DNA from: G965200765 sp965200765 | Lineage (GTDB): Bacteria; Pseudomonadota; Gammaproteobacteria; Arenicellales; JAJDZL01 | Length of the DNA: 64,000 bases | NCBI GenBank assembly: GCA_965200765.1 | Contig: OZ241380.1 | Location: forward strand, 3,100,001-3,164,000 | Direction of reading: 5' to 3' | In this document: piece after piece, positions 46,952 to 55,904 of the stretch | Position numbering within the stretch: the first letter of the stretch is position 1 | Layout: every line of letters begins with the position of its first letter | Notes under the pieces: model-generated | Database searches by the model: none | The model's input: only the letters and a program-made list of their open reading frames with translations | Told to the model about the DNA's origin: nothing | Translations under genes and position numbers: made by a program

Positions 46952-48118
46952 CTATCTGACTTCAATTCCGTGTATTGCTGCTGTTTTAATATCTCTTTGA
47001 TCAAATTCAAACGATTTAATTTGGTTCCCATCATCGTAGAGTTTTATTACAATAGTGTCGTTTTGTTTTACACGCTCGTTTGCAGCTGCAATGCCTTTGA
47101 TACAATCAAAATTATGTGTAGTTGCTACTACTTGGATATTGAACTCATGAGCGATCCGCAGGATCAATTCCCAATACTTGTCTTGCACAGAGTAATGTAA
47201 TCCCTGTTCAGCTTCATCAATCAAAACTAAACCATCACTGTAGTTAACAAGCGACAGGATAACATGGAATAATCGATACGCACCTTCACCTAGACTATTC
47301 AGTGAGATTGGTTCATCTTGATCGAATAATTTGACTAACATTCCAGGATAAGCGAATGGGTCATATTGACCATAACCGACAACCGCTACACGTTCAATCT
47401 TTAGATCAAGCACGCTCCTGAGTGCTTCAATCACTAGATTTTCGATTTCCGTCAAAGCAATATCATTCCACAGTTTTGCTAAATCATCCAAATCTGGAGA
47501 ATCTAATCCTATATATTTACATGGTATCATCGGTCTGTCTTCATCAACAAGTTTATGAGATATATCTTCTCGCATAATACGTTGAAACCTTCTATGGAAC
47601 GTATAATTTTGATGAGCAGCAAATCCCCAAATTAATTTATGTGAAATTTCCCCTTTTTTGATTTTCAACACTTTTTTAGAGTCAAATGGTATTCCCCTAA
47701 AAAAACTGTCCTCCAGATTAAATATTTCTTCTAGCGTAAGATCAGATTTGCTAATCTCCAATTGTAAACCACTCATATCCGGGCCAATTGATATAGGACC
47801 ACTTGAAAATTGGCGTTTATGAAATAATGCAAAGAAATTTGGAATATAAATTCTCTCTCCGTCTTCATCCTCGAATAAAATTAACTCTTTCCGGTTTGTC
47901 AATAATTCTGATAAACTAGTATATTCGGCATATTTTGCATAAACTTTTATTGCCTCAAGAACGGTAGACTTGCCTACACCATTTCTACCTGTAATTAAAG
48001 TTACGCGGTTCAGTTTAGGAATACTTAGGTTTCTTAAACCTCTGAATCCTTTTATAACAAAACTTGGTAGAAGCAGATGATTGTCTCTACCTTTCCGGGG
48101 CAAATTATTCTGGAGCAT
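46952..48118 (-). CDS. OLD/PARIS-type AAA ATPase of an ATPase-TOPRIM pair
   Basis: 388 residues. HLLLPSFVIKGFRGLRNLSI precedes Walker A GRNGVGKST (44-52). A signature-like SLNSLGEGAYRLFHVILSL, Walker B GLVLIDEAEQGLHYS and VVATTHNFDCIKGI follow. The C-terminus has FEFDQRDI. It is co-oriented with the DUF3226 gene and lies 29 bases upstream of it, giving a complete two-gene unit. It closely resembles residues 261-633 of the fusion at 16518-18419 but has only a 14-residue leader. The likely role is sensor and cage for the TOPRIM effector, as AriA does for AriB. This is inference from the architecture. Confidence 0.85.
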   Translation of the reverse strand: MLQNNLPRKGRDNHLLLPSFVIKGFRGLRNLSIPKLNRVTLITGRNGVGKSTVLEAIKVYAKYAEYTSLSELLTNRKELILFEDEDGERIYIPNFFALFHKRQFSSGPISIGPDMSGLQLEISKSDLTLEEIFNLEDSFFRGIPFDSKKVLKIKKGEISHKLIWGFAAHQNYTFHRRFQRIMREDISHKLVDEDRPMIPCKYIGLDSPDLDDLAKLWNDIALTEIENLVIEALRSVLDLKIERVAVVGYGQYDPFAYPGMLVKLFDQDEPISLNSLGEGAYRLFHVILSLVNYSDGLVLIDEAEQGLHYSVQDKYWELILRIAHEFNIQVVATTHNFDCIKGIAAANERVKQNDTIVIKLYDDGNQIKSFEFDQRDIKTAAIHGIEVR

Positions 48119-48287
48119 AATTCTGTGTCAAAAATACATTTTTGAGAAATTCAATGTTATAGCCGTGCTAACGATTACATCAGATTACGTTTCAGTTGGC
48201 TGCAAACCGCTCAGTGAACAATTACAAATTTGATGAATTTAATGTGGTACATTGCCGAATCAGCTTCGAATGCACTCGCTTCACAAG

Positions 48288-48800
48288 TCATGTTGCCATG
48301 TAGTCCGTTTTCCAGCCAAGATGCTTCACTACGAATATCACTGACTTTTTACCCTCGGCACCTAGCTCTAGGATACCCGTCCTGCGCCCGTCGACAAACG
48401 CGCCGTCGGCTTTGACCAACCTATTGCGCCCAGTAGGCGCTGTCCCAGTCCACCATCTCAGCGTTCGATAGGTGGTCTGCCAAACCACGCTGGCCGTCTT
48501 CGAAAGCCACTGAACCGAAATTCTGTCCTTGTCCGTACCTGTCAGATAGACCACCATAAACCACTCGGTCAAAGGCATTCGAGAATGTTCGAAAATCGTC
48601 CTAGCTGTCGGCGAAACTTGACGATTGAAATCAGCGGGCTTGTGTAAATGATAGTGTTTCAACTGGTGGGATTTGTCATGCTCGCATTTCGGGCAGACCA
48701 ATCCATTTTCCCAGCGACACCGGTTCAACTCCTCCAGACGGGCATCCTGTTTCGAGTGCTTCCGTGTCCATTCAAGAAACTCAGAAGAGTTCGATTGCAT
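48288..48800 (-). mobile_element. IS1595-family transposase, N-terminal two-thirds
   Basis: 170 codons are open from ATG 48800: a zinc-ribbon start GLVCPKCEHDKSHQLK (second Cys pair lost), TARTIFEHSRMPLTEWFMVV, WLSKTASVVWQTTYRTLRWW and LVKADGAFVDGRRTG at the first catalytic Asp. The C-terminal catalytic part is absent. The fragment at 12600-12780 is the missing part of a sister copy. Confidence 0.75.
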
Positions 48801-48879
48801 TTATATAACCTCAATATGAATCATTGTGTCTTATGTTGTATTATACAGCAAACATAAATTTCAGGTTGAGTACTTTGTC

Positions 48880-49320
48880 TTGACTTTGTCACTTTTCATT
48901 GAGTTTTAGCGGATTTTCGAATGCGAACCTGGCTCCAGCAGGCAGGAAATCCCGCGGCCCGGCGGCTGGTAGTTCACTACTTGACCAAACAAAGGATGCC
49001 CGCGACCGAGAGCAGGGCATCAACAAGCTGACCTGCAAACTCAGCCGTGGCGATGCCTTTGAAGAAACTGACCGGCATCGTCTCGAGAATCGCCGAGTGC
49101 CCGGCGCTATCTCGCCTAGCCCTATCTCCTGCAAGCCACATAGTCTGTTTTCCTTCGTTGAACGCACCGCAAACGACAAGTCGTACCCGTCAACTTCGCA
49201 CTCGTAAAATAAATACTTGACATTTCGCGCCCGACTTTGTAAACTGTTCATCTGTTTCGTAAGGATGCCTCGCACGTAGGATTTTTGATAAAACGGTATA
49301 GTACCGAAAATTCAAGGGGG
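48880..49320 (-). mobile_element. IS1380-like transposase, N-terminal fragment (copy B)
   Basis: The DNA around 49210-49120 aligns with 45075-45165 (GACGGGT-CG-CTTGTCGTTTGCGGTGCGT, CTATGTGGCTTGC(A/T)GGAGA). Upstream of it lies TTGATAAAACGGTATAGTACCGAAAA, the same end as near 63805-63830. Frames are broken. Confidence 0.55.
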
Positions 49321-49478
49321 GCATCCCTTTCCTCCATCAATATTGATATTTCAGCATCTTGAACGGAAAGGGGGAAGCAAGGACTAATTATGGTTAGAAG
49401 CATATTGAAATATAGCGACTATGTCCAAATCAATATGCGATCAAAATATTTTCAATATTACTGCACGGAGGTGCTAAG

Positions 49479-49736
49479 ATGAATCAGTTTACAGATCAAT
49501 CAAAAGTTGACAGAGTATGGGCAAGGGCAAAGCGTGCACCAAGAAAAGATCCAAATGTTTTTCGAAAAGATGATAACGGCAAACTAATTCGCAGAGCTTC
49601 ATATGGTACTGAAGGAGAATATGGCTGGGAAATTGACCACATTAGACCAAAATCCAAAGGTGGTAGCAATGATATTAGAAATTTGCGACCGCTTCATTGG
49701 AAAGACAATAGAAAGAAGGGGAACAAATACCCCTGA
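49479..49736 (+). CDS. small HNH-type endonuclease-like protein
   Basis: 85 residues with GGAGGT about 7 bases before ATG 49479. It ends in a compact HNH motif: YGWEIDHIRPKSKGGSNDIR then NLRPLHWKDNRKKGN. His54, Asn68, His73 and Asn77 are positioned like the metal-binding and catalytic residues of HNH/WHH nucleases. No immunity gene or delivery domain is visible, so it could be a toxin tail that became independent, a DNA-entry nuclease or a defence nuclease. An IS5 left end begins right at its stop codon. The gene looks intact. Confidence 0.75.
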   Translation: MNQFTDQSKVDRVWARAKRAPRKDPNVFRKDDNGKLIRRASYGTEGEYGWEIDHIRPKSKGGSNDIRNLRPLHWKDNRKKGNKYP

Positions 49737-49900
49737 TCCCCGTTTAAGTATGGGAATACTGTATTTTGGTATTTCAAACAGAGGTATTCAACCGTCAGTG
49801 TCGAATTCTTCCGAGTTGCCCGCTACAATTCGAAACCGGCACTGACGCTTCACTTTTGGCTAAGTGCGAGGTCCGAAGCGGCGAGGTGGGCGCATTTACG
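49737..49900 (+). mobile_element. IS5-family left end, solo copy 1
   Basis: TTTAAGTATGGGAATACTGT...GTATTCAACCGTCAGTGTCG...AATTCTTCCGAGTTGCC matches 51575-51740 and 52940-53105. Only the left ~165 bases of the element are present. Confidence 0.65.
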
Positions 49901-50440
49901 TCGGTAGCAGATGTGCGCGTCTGCACAGTTTATTGATTCGAGACGGGAGGTGCGGTGAAGCAACGCCGAATGATGGTTCCCAAACAGCGCCGTCATTCGG
50001 TGAACGGCAGTGCCCGGTACTAAAGCTCGCGCAACAATCCTTACACTAGTAGTAAGCCGCACTGGTAGAAAGTCTGATTCGCCGCAGAACTGCTGTACGG
50101 TGGATGATGATAACCAAGTCAATCATCTTGCTACTCCTTGATCGCATTTTCCTGACTTTGCTTGCCGCGATGCTGGGCAATCGCCTCTGAAACTGTAACA
50201 CGTCGTGCGACACCACAATCACTACGTACATCTGATGCAGCAATATCTGGCGACTATTCCCTCACTCGTTGAGTCATCACGCAAGTCGCCTCTTGCACCG
50301 AGGCAATCGGCCGGCAATACGAATAGATTGCATGCTTCTCATCGTTAAGTCACACCCACTGCGTATAATCCAAATCTGTCACCGGCAACTTCCAACGTTC
50401 ATACGTCACACTCACCGAGCAGTCCTGTGGCAGCGGGGAT
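49901..50440 (-). mobile_element. IS debris including an IS1380 piece
   Basis: Around 50360-50435 the plus strand resembles 27585-27660 of the IS1380 transposase gene (CGGCAAC...GTCACACTCACCGA(G/A)(C/T)AGTCC). The rest is unassigned. No intact gene. Confidence 0.4.
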
Positions 50441-50784
50441 GCGTGTCAAGCCCTGAAACTGGGGACTTTAATTGGCACTTTTTGGAATTAAAGCTAATAG
50501 CGACAATCGATTACTACTCCTGTTGTCTGCTGGCTTGCCACCTGCCACCGTTGCAGTCACCGCACGATGCGATCGCAGCTTTAGAGAAGGTCCGGTTGGA
50601 GGTAGCGCACAACAGCAGGTTTTCTAGACGCATGGCCGACCTGGTCACTGACAACGGCGCCTGCTTCGTGTCGAGGCGATTTCACGCCTGTGCGAGCGAG
50701 CATTTCAATAATGTCCGCATCAAAAATCAGACTCCCACCCAACTGGGTTTGCCGGAGCGGCTAAACCCGTGTCCCGCCAAATAG
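50441..50784 (+). mobile_element. rve-type (IS3/IS481-like) transposase fragment
   Basis: ADLVTDNGACFVSRRFHACA followed by VRIKNQTPTQLGLPERLN is the central integrase-core motif (TDNGxxFxSxxF ... RTPTQLGxxERFN). Only ~75 codons are recognisable. It begins with a partial copy (GCGTGTCAAGCCCTGAAACT) of the hairpin repeat described at 12790. Confidence 0.65.
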
Positions 50785-51100
50785 TAGCCCAAGACAATCT
50801 TCATCGCGTAATTGCCATGGCACAGATGAAGGCTCATATATAAATCCCAAATAATTCTACCTACTTGAGTAACAGACGGCACTTTTAGGCCTAGACAAGC
50901 CCTACTAGCCGGGTCAGATTCACAAAGAACTGTGTAACTGGATAATTTGCATCCATCGGCCTAGAAGACTGGACAGCACTACGCAACGCGTCCACTGAAT
51001 TCTGGCTATCAACAGAAAGTACTGCCTGATTTCAAAATGTAAATGTTTTGTTATCAAATACTTACAGGCACTACATGATAAAGTCAAGGATAGCTTACAG
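50785..51100. other. no gene seen
   Basis: A 316-base spacer downstream of the lipoprotein gene. No terminator is obvious. Confidence 0.3.
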
Positions 51101-51508
51101 TCAGTTCAAGGGTTCTCCATAACAATAGTTTCGTGCAAGGAAAATTGAATCAGGAATATCCCAATGTGCATCGGTAGATGAGTCTACCCCGCCACCAATA
51201 ACACCACCAAGAAGAATATTTCCCCATGCCATGCCACCACGCGTTGGTACCACTTGTACTGTCACAACGCCATCCCCATCATTACACACTATAGTTAACG
51301 GGTCATCGCTTTTTTTGAATTTTACAGCTCCAGGAGCAGTAAACTGCCATTCTCCCTTTTTATTTGTAGCAGTACACTGAACTAGTTCAGTACAATTCGT
51401 AATTGAGACTTGAATATTATCCATTGTGCCCTTCGTAATTGATGCACAACCAACGAGTGAAGCATAAATTATAGTGATGGAAATCAGTAGTTTAGTCGTG
51501 ATTTTCAT
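51101..51508 (-). CDS. small outer-membrane-type lipoprotein (CASITKG family)
   Basis: 135 residues from ATG 51508, chosen because AAGGAGG precedes it; an ATG 45 bases upstream would disrupt the signal peptide. The signal peptide MKITTKLLISITIIYASLVG ends in a lipobox with Cys21, followed by ASITKG. The mature part has CTATNKKGEWQFTAPGAVKF, LTIVCNDGDG and WGNILLGGVIGGGVDSSTDA. This is the conserved plan of a common proteobacterial lipoprotein family with two disulphide-capable Cys pairs, whose function is unknown. An IS5 element begins just upstream, so its promoter may be IS-derived. Confidence 0.75.
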   Translation of the reverse strand: MKITTKLLISITIIYASLVGCASITKGTMDNIQVSITNCTELVQCTATNKKGEWQFTAPGAVKFKKSDDPLTIVCNDGDGVVTVQVVPTRGGMAWGNILLGGVIGGGVDSSTDAHWDIPDSIFLARNYCYGEPLN

Positions 51509-51574
51509 GCTCTGGTCCTCCTTGCCAGTGAATTTGTATTTCGTTAGAATCAAGAAATTGTAACTCTGACCCCT

Positions 51575-52640
51575 GCTTAAGAGCAGGAAAACTATATTTT
51601 AGCAGTGACAACAAAGGTATTCAACCGTTCGCGTCAAATTCTTCCGAATGCTCGTTGCAATTCGGAGCTGGTATAGCGCGGACCGAATTTCGGCCAGGTT
51701 CAGTGCCGAAGCGGCGGCCTGAAGTCCACGGTGATGACCGGCTTGGCCACGGGTGCGTTGAAGAAAAGCGACTTGAAGCGGGTGACGGTGGATACCACGG
51801 TGCAGGAGAAGGCGGTGTCGTATCCGACGGATGCGAAATTGCTGAACTGGGTACGCGAGCGTCTGGTGAAGAAATTGCGTACGATTTTGGGCCGGGTAGC
51901 GCGGGATGTGGAACGCAAGGTCGCCCAGATTGCGAATCCTCGTGTTCAGCAGTTGGCGGAATCGCATCTAGAGTCGGAGCTGGAGCTGGCCAAACGTGTG
52001 ATGGCCCAAGAGAGAACCAGCAAGAACAAGGTGTACAGTGCACATGCTCCGGAGGTGGAGTGCATCAGCAAGGGCAAGGTTCACAAGCGCTACGAATTCG
52101 GTGTGAAAGTGGGGATTGCGGTGACCAATCGAAGCAATTTCGTGTTGGGCGGTCTGGTGTTTCCAGGCAATCCGTATGATGGTCATACGCTGTCGACCCA
52201 GCTCGGTCAGATTGAGCTAACCACTGGAACCAAGCCGCAAGAAGTGTTCGTTGACCGTGGTAATCGCGGTCACGGCGTGACGAATACGCAGGTTTTCATT
52301 TCCAGTCAAAAGCGCGGTGTGAATGCACGGCTGAAGCGTCTGCTCAATGCCGACAATTGACCGAGCCGGTGATCGGGCACATCAAGAACGACGAACTGCT
52401 GGGGTGGAATTATCCTAAAGGCACCAACGGCAACCAGATGAATGCGATGCTGAGCTACGTTGGGCACAGCATGCGAATCACGCTGAATAAAATCAGGATT
52501 TTTTGTACCGAATTCTGGCGGCGACTATTTTCTTGTATCGAACCGGAAAAACATGTGTCTTTCCTTAATTTCCGGAGATGCTGTCCATCTGCCTGAAAAC
52601 TGACTGAAACAGGTTTTTTCAGGGCCGACTAAATTAGAAG
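51575..52640 (+). mobile_element. IS5-family element, nearly full length, frame broken
   Basis: The transposase frame 51731-52360 contains VTVDTTVQEKAVSYPTDAKL, YSAHAPEVECISKGKVHKRY and FPGNPYDGHTLSTQL, and stops after ARLKRLLNADN. It then continues in the next frame with EPVIGHIKNDELLGWNYPKG and ends near 52596. An N-terminal part upstream of 51731 is in another frame. The right end resembles 35860-35900 and inverted 60060-60120. It is the best preserved IS5 copy of the window. Confidence 0.8.
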
Positions 52641-52680
52641 ATGGGCATTTTTAAGGAAGTTGACAAATATCTCCTGTCAA

Positions 52681-52714
52681 AAAGGGTAGCCGGAAAATTT
52701 TCCGGCTACCCTTT
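52681..52714 (-). terminator. rho-independent terminator of the 34-residue gene
   Basis: A perfect 17-bp inverted repeat (AAAGGGTAGCCGGAAAA and its complement). On the minus strand it is followed by a T run. It lies 23 bases after the small gene's stop. Confidence 0.8.
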
Positions 52715-52737
52715 CATAAGAAATATGCAACTAAACC

Positions 52738-52842
52738 TTATTTTTTTGGTGGGTTATTTCCACGACCTCCACCAGAAGGATTGCCCGACTTGCTAGGTGC
52801 GTTAGACGGACCAGATTTAGAACCACTACTAGATTTTGACAT
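52738..52842 (-). CDS. 34-residue Ser/Gly/Pro/Lys peptide
   Basis: ATG 52842 is preceded by GGAGG at ideal spacing, and a strong terminator follows the stop. The peptide MSKSSSGSKSGPSNAPSKSG continues with GGGRGNN and ends PPKK. It is fully polar, low-complexity and basic. Its clean expression signals, in a region otherwise filled with IS scars, suggest that it is expressed. I do not recognise a family; similar tiny Ser/Gly-rich ORFs exist in many bacteria without known function. Confidence 0.65.
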   Translation of the reverse strand: MSKSSSGSKSGPSNAPSKSGNPSGGGRGNNPPKK

Positions 52843-52939
52843 ATAGTCCTCCAATAATAATAAATGATACCGAATGCTCATGCATCCGATATCCATAACT
52901 ATACCACATCTATTGAAGCCTGTTGTAAATCAATCCCAG

Positions 52940-53105
52940 ATTCCCACTTAAGGATAGGAAAACTGTATCATGGCAGTGAAGACAGGAGTACGCAACTGTC
53001 AGTGTCGAATTCTTACGGGGTGCCGGGGGCAATTCGGTGTCGGTACAGCGTGGGTCGGCTTTCGGCAAGGTTCGTGGTTCGAATCGGCGGCATGAAGCGA
53101 ACATG
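52940..53105 (+). mobile_element. IS5-family left end, solo copy 2
   Basis: CTTAAGGATAGGAAAACTGT...GCAACTGTCAGTGTCGAATT...CGGCATGAAG matches the left ~165 bases of the element at 51575. The right part is missing. It abuts the 3' end of the DUF6765 gene. Confidence 0.65.
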
Positions 53106-53182
53106 TGGATGTGTTTTTCGCTCGCAACAGGCGAGAGCGTTTGCTGGAATATTTCTGAAAAACTAACACTCTTGAGCGGCGA

Positions 53183-54319
53183 TTAGTCCACAATCAGTCC
53201 GTGCTTTGGTAGAAGATCTCTCAGTACATAATTTCTATGCAATGATGCGGCTTGGTAAAACCTCCATATCGGTGAGTCCATAGCCTTTTCGTACCCCAAG
53301 CTTTGCAAATTGTTCCACTCTTCATTCCAAGCGTTTCCATCATACTCTGGAATGCCTTCGTGCCCATGTTCAAAGATTTGTCCTGCCCTAACACTATCTT
53401 GCCATGCTTTGATGCGGTCTTCTTTTCGTGCCTGAACAAGCAAAATCTCTCGAACTTTAGATTCAAAAGAATCGAAATCACGACCATCATTGCTACCGTA
53501 GTCATCATGTCGAAGCTCAACAAAACGCCGAAACAAATCATGCAAAGCCCTACAACCTTCCAAAAAAGTGGCGGGATTATTCCGAATGCTAGTCTTTCCA
53601 TGTACTGAATCATCCCGTTCCTGATATTCGAATCTCCAAGCAAGAAACGGGCGGTCAGGCAAAGTACCTACTGAACCGTGTCCCAACGCGCCCTTAAGCG
53701 CCAATTCTTTCGTTGCGATATTTTTTATGTTGTCAACTAGTCCGCCGTGTTCTCCGCGTTTTTCGAAGAAGCGACTAAGTTTATCAAAAACATAACTGTA
53801 GATCTCAGGCCCTATTTCTTCGATTTGTTCTTCATGTCCTTCATTATTTTTAATTGGCTTTATGCTATCTCGTTCAACCAAGTTCCCTCGAGAGCCAACT
53901 CCTGAGAACCCGTAATGAGAAAACGTGTCAGCATAAACATGAGCTGCAATTCCAATCAATTGTAAAGCAAATGCTCTGTCCGAATATCCAAGATGATGCT
54001 CGCACATTTCTCGAACAATCTCACTATCTTTTCGACATTTCAATCGCTCCGTGTAACTTGAACCTTCATTGCCTGGAATGAAGTGAAATGGCACCCACAC
54101 ACGACGTTGATCTCGGTCCTCAAGATTTTTTCCGCTGTAAGGATGATGTGCTGTAGCCTCGCAGTCAATTCGTGCACCTTCTTCAAACACAACAGAATCG
54201 ACAGCTGTGTTGTCGTCTACAAATTGAGCAGAGGTAGCAATTGTCTTGGCATCCTTTGGGTTTATACCCGCCGCTCGTGCCAAGGCGTAGGTAGCATAGT
54301 AGTGCATATCAATTTGCAT
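53183..54319 (-). CDS. DUF6765-family protein
   Basis: 378 residues; ATG 54319 has GAGG about 8 bases upstream. The N-terminus MQIDMHYYATYALARAAGIN with ATSAQFVDDNT is diagnostic of DUF6765. His residues in MHYY, FHFIPG and IAAHVYADTFSHYGFSG recall the zinc-binding site of phospholipase C/P1 nuclease-like all-helical enzymes, so it may be a metal-dependent hydrolase. There is no signal peptide, so it would act in the cytoplasm. It stands alone between IS remnants, about 0.9 kb from the CBASS operon on the same strand. A link with that operon is not shown. Confidence 0.7.
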   Translation of the reverse strand: MQIDMHYYATYALARAAGINPKDAKTIATSAQFVDDNTAVDSVVFEEGARIDCEATAHHPYSGKNLEDRDQRRVWVPFHFIPGNEGSSYTERLKCRKDSEIVREMCEHHLGYSDRAFALQLIGIAAHVYADTFSHYGFSGVGSRGNLVERDSIKPIKNNEGHEEQIEEIGPEIYSYVFDKLSRFFEKRGEHGGLVDNIKNIATKELALKGALGHGSVGTLPDRPFLAWRFEYQERDDSVHGKTSIRNNPATFLEGCRALHDLFRRFVELRHDDYGSNDGRDFDSFESKVREILLVQARKEDRIKAWQDSVRAGQIFEHGHEGIPEYDGNAWNEEWNNLQSLGYEKAMDSPIWRFYQAASLHRNYVLRDLLPKHGLIVD

Positions 54320-55232
54320 ATTTGACCTCGAAATCAGTTATTTGACATATTTGGTCATATATGGGCAGTTGAAGAAATTTTCAAGTTTAAAGACTTGAAA
54401 TATTTCTTAAGGTGGTTGCAAGATGTCATCGTTCGAGTCTGGGCTATCTGTCGGTGTTAATCAGTAGCATTGACGTCGAGTGGGGACGGGAAGTGTTTTG
54501 AAGGTGCGAAGCATCGCTATTTTGGCGTAAGCTGTTGTCAGATGCCCCTGGTGTTTGTGGAGCATTTGATGAAGAGTCTACGTTTGAACGACGGCGGTTG
54601 TTATTCGATGTATGGCCGGCGAGAGAAGTTGAAAGCGGATGCGAAGCCATTGCTGTCGGGTGAGTCTGAGGTGTGAGTAGGAGCGGACAACGCCCACTAC
54701 AAGGGGGATTTGTGGAGTATTGCTGCGGTTTGTCTGGAGATTTCTCCGTGAGCGTGACGAATGCTCGTTGGCAGTCGCCGGTGGTGGAGGTGGTGAGGGA
54801 TTTGGATATTGGTGGAGTGGGTACTGCAAGTTACCTGTGCTGAGTGAAGCCGGAGCCAATCTGGGGACCTCAGAGCTTTGCGGTATCTCTCACTATCCGC
54901 CTCAACAGCAGTCACCCGGTAACCAAGGTAGCGACTCTTGTGAATGAAATTGGAAAGCCTTTGCTACTGCGCGCATGTCGCTTGCAGAAAGACTCAGTAT
55001 ACAAGAAAATATACCGACAACTTCAAAAACACGAGCATAGACGAGCTAGAGTATCACGACACATTGTCGACTGCTTGCTGTCAGTCGCTTGCGCAATGCT
55101 GACCGCTCAAACCAAGTTTGGTCAATGCGCATGAACATGGCGGGTGTGCAGGCCTCGCAAAATTAATTTGCAAAATGGTAGTAAGTCCCCAAATGATCGT
55201 ATATGAATCAGTAGCAGTAATTGAACGTAATA
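54320..55232. other. 913 bases of IS debris
   Basis: The plus strand 54500-54720 reads VFVEHLMKSLRLNDGGCYSM and YGRREKLKADAKPLLSGESE before stops, a probable transposase remnant I cannot assign. No intact gene. The CBASS operon ends at the right edge. Confidence 0.4.
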
Positions 55233-55904
55233 TTAACTTCTACTCTGCAACAACGAACGATGTTCTCTATACCATTCTCTAGATTCCAATCTACGCCATG
55301 TTTCCAATGAAAATCTAAAATCACACTTCCCTAGTCTATTCCCACATCCACAAGGACATGGTAGTTTATTTGCAATTCGCTCTTTACGTCCCAGGATTTC
55401 AAGCACACTCAAAACAGCACACTCGCCCTCAACGTTGAACAATTCTTCGTAGTCTTGTATTAGTCCAGCGGCACCATGTTTCAATTCTCCGACTGGGAAA
55501 CAACCATTCTGTTGCTTATAGCTAATCGAATATAAATATGGTTCAAGTATCCGCTTTGCGAAGTTCTCTAGGGACGGTGATTGACGCAGAATGGACTTTA
55601 AACGAATTTTAGAACCCATGCAAAGAGAACCATCTGAATTAATATGAAAATCTTCATTTTTTGGGATTTTACTCTCTAGTTCGTAAACGATTGGAATTTC
55701 ACGGGGAAAGTTGCCAGTGAGGGTTATTCTGAGCTTGTAGGTATCTTTTATTGTTTCTAAGCCTTCGATCTTTGCATCAATGTCGAAATCTCCTTCAATT
55801 ACTATTTTGTCATCTGTTAGTTTGGTTAGACTCAGTTTCGGGTGTAGTGCTAAAAATTCTATAAGGCCGTGCTGATTGTAAGTTAATTTCAATTTTCTAG
55901 CCAA
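55233..55904 (-). CDS. CBASS E2-like ubiquitin-conjugating-type protein
   Basis: 223 residues, third gene of the operon, overlapping the CD-NTase gene by 16 bases. An E2 fold is suggested by YKLRITLTGNFPREIPIVYE, then FHINSDGSLCMGSKIRL with the probable catalytic Cys95 in the usual GSLC(L/M)G context and His87 nearby. No E1 or JAB domain is attached or encoded nearby, as in short type II CBASS, where the E2-like protein conjugates the C-terminus of the CD-NTase to a target and primes it. The C-terminus has CPCGCGNRLGKCDF, like an SEC-C metal-binding knuckle, which is unusual for the role. Confidence 0.75.
   Translation of the reverse strand: MARKLKLTYNQHGLIEFLALHPKLSLTKLTDDKIVIEGDFDIDAKIEGLETIKDTYKLRITLTGNFPREIPIVYELESKIPKNEDFHINSDGSLCMGSKIRLKSILRQSPSLENFAKRILEPYLYSISYKQQNGCFPVGELKHGAAGLIQDYEELFNVEGECAVLSVLEILGRKERIANKLPCPCGCGNRLGKCDFRFSLETWRRLESREWYREHRSLLQSRS

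Noticed and set aside
53060..53090. tRNA-like GGTTCGAATC
   Set aside because: It lies inside the IS5 left-end repeat, and no acceptor or anticodon stem can be formed around it.
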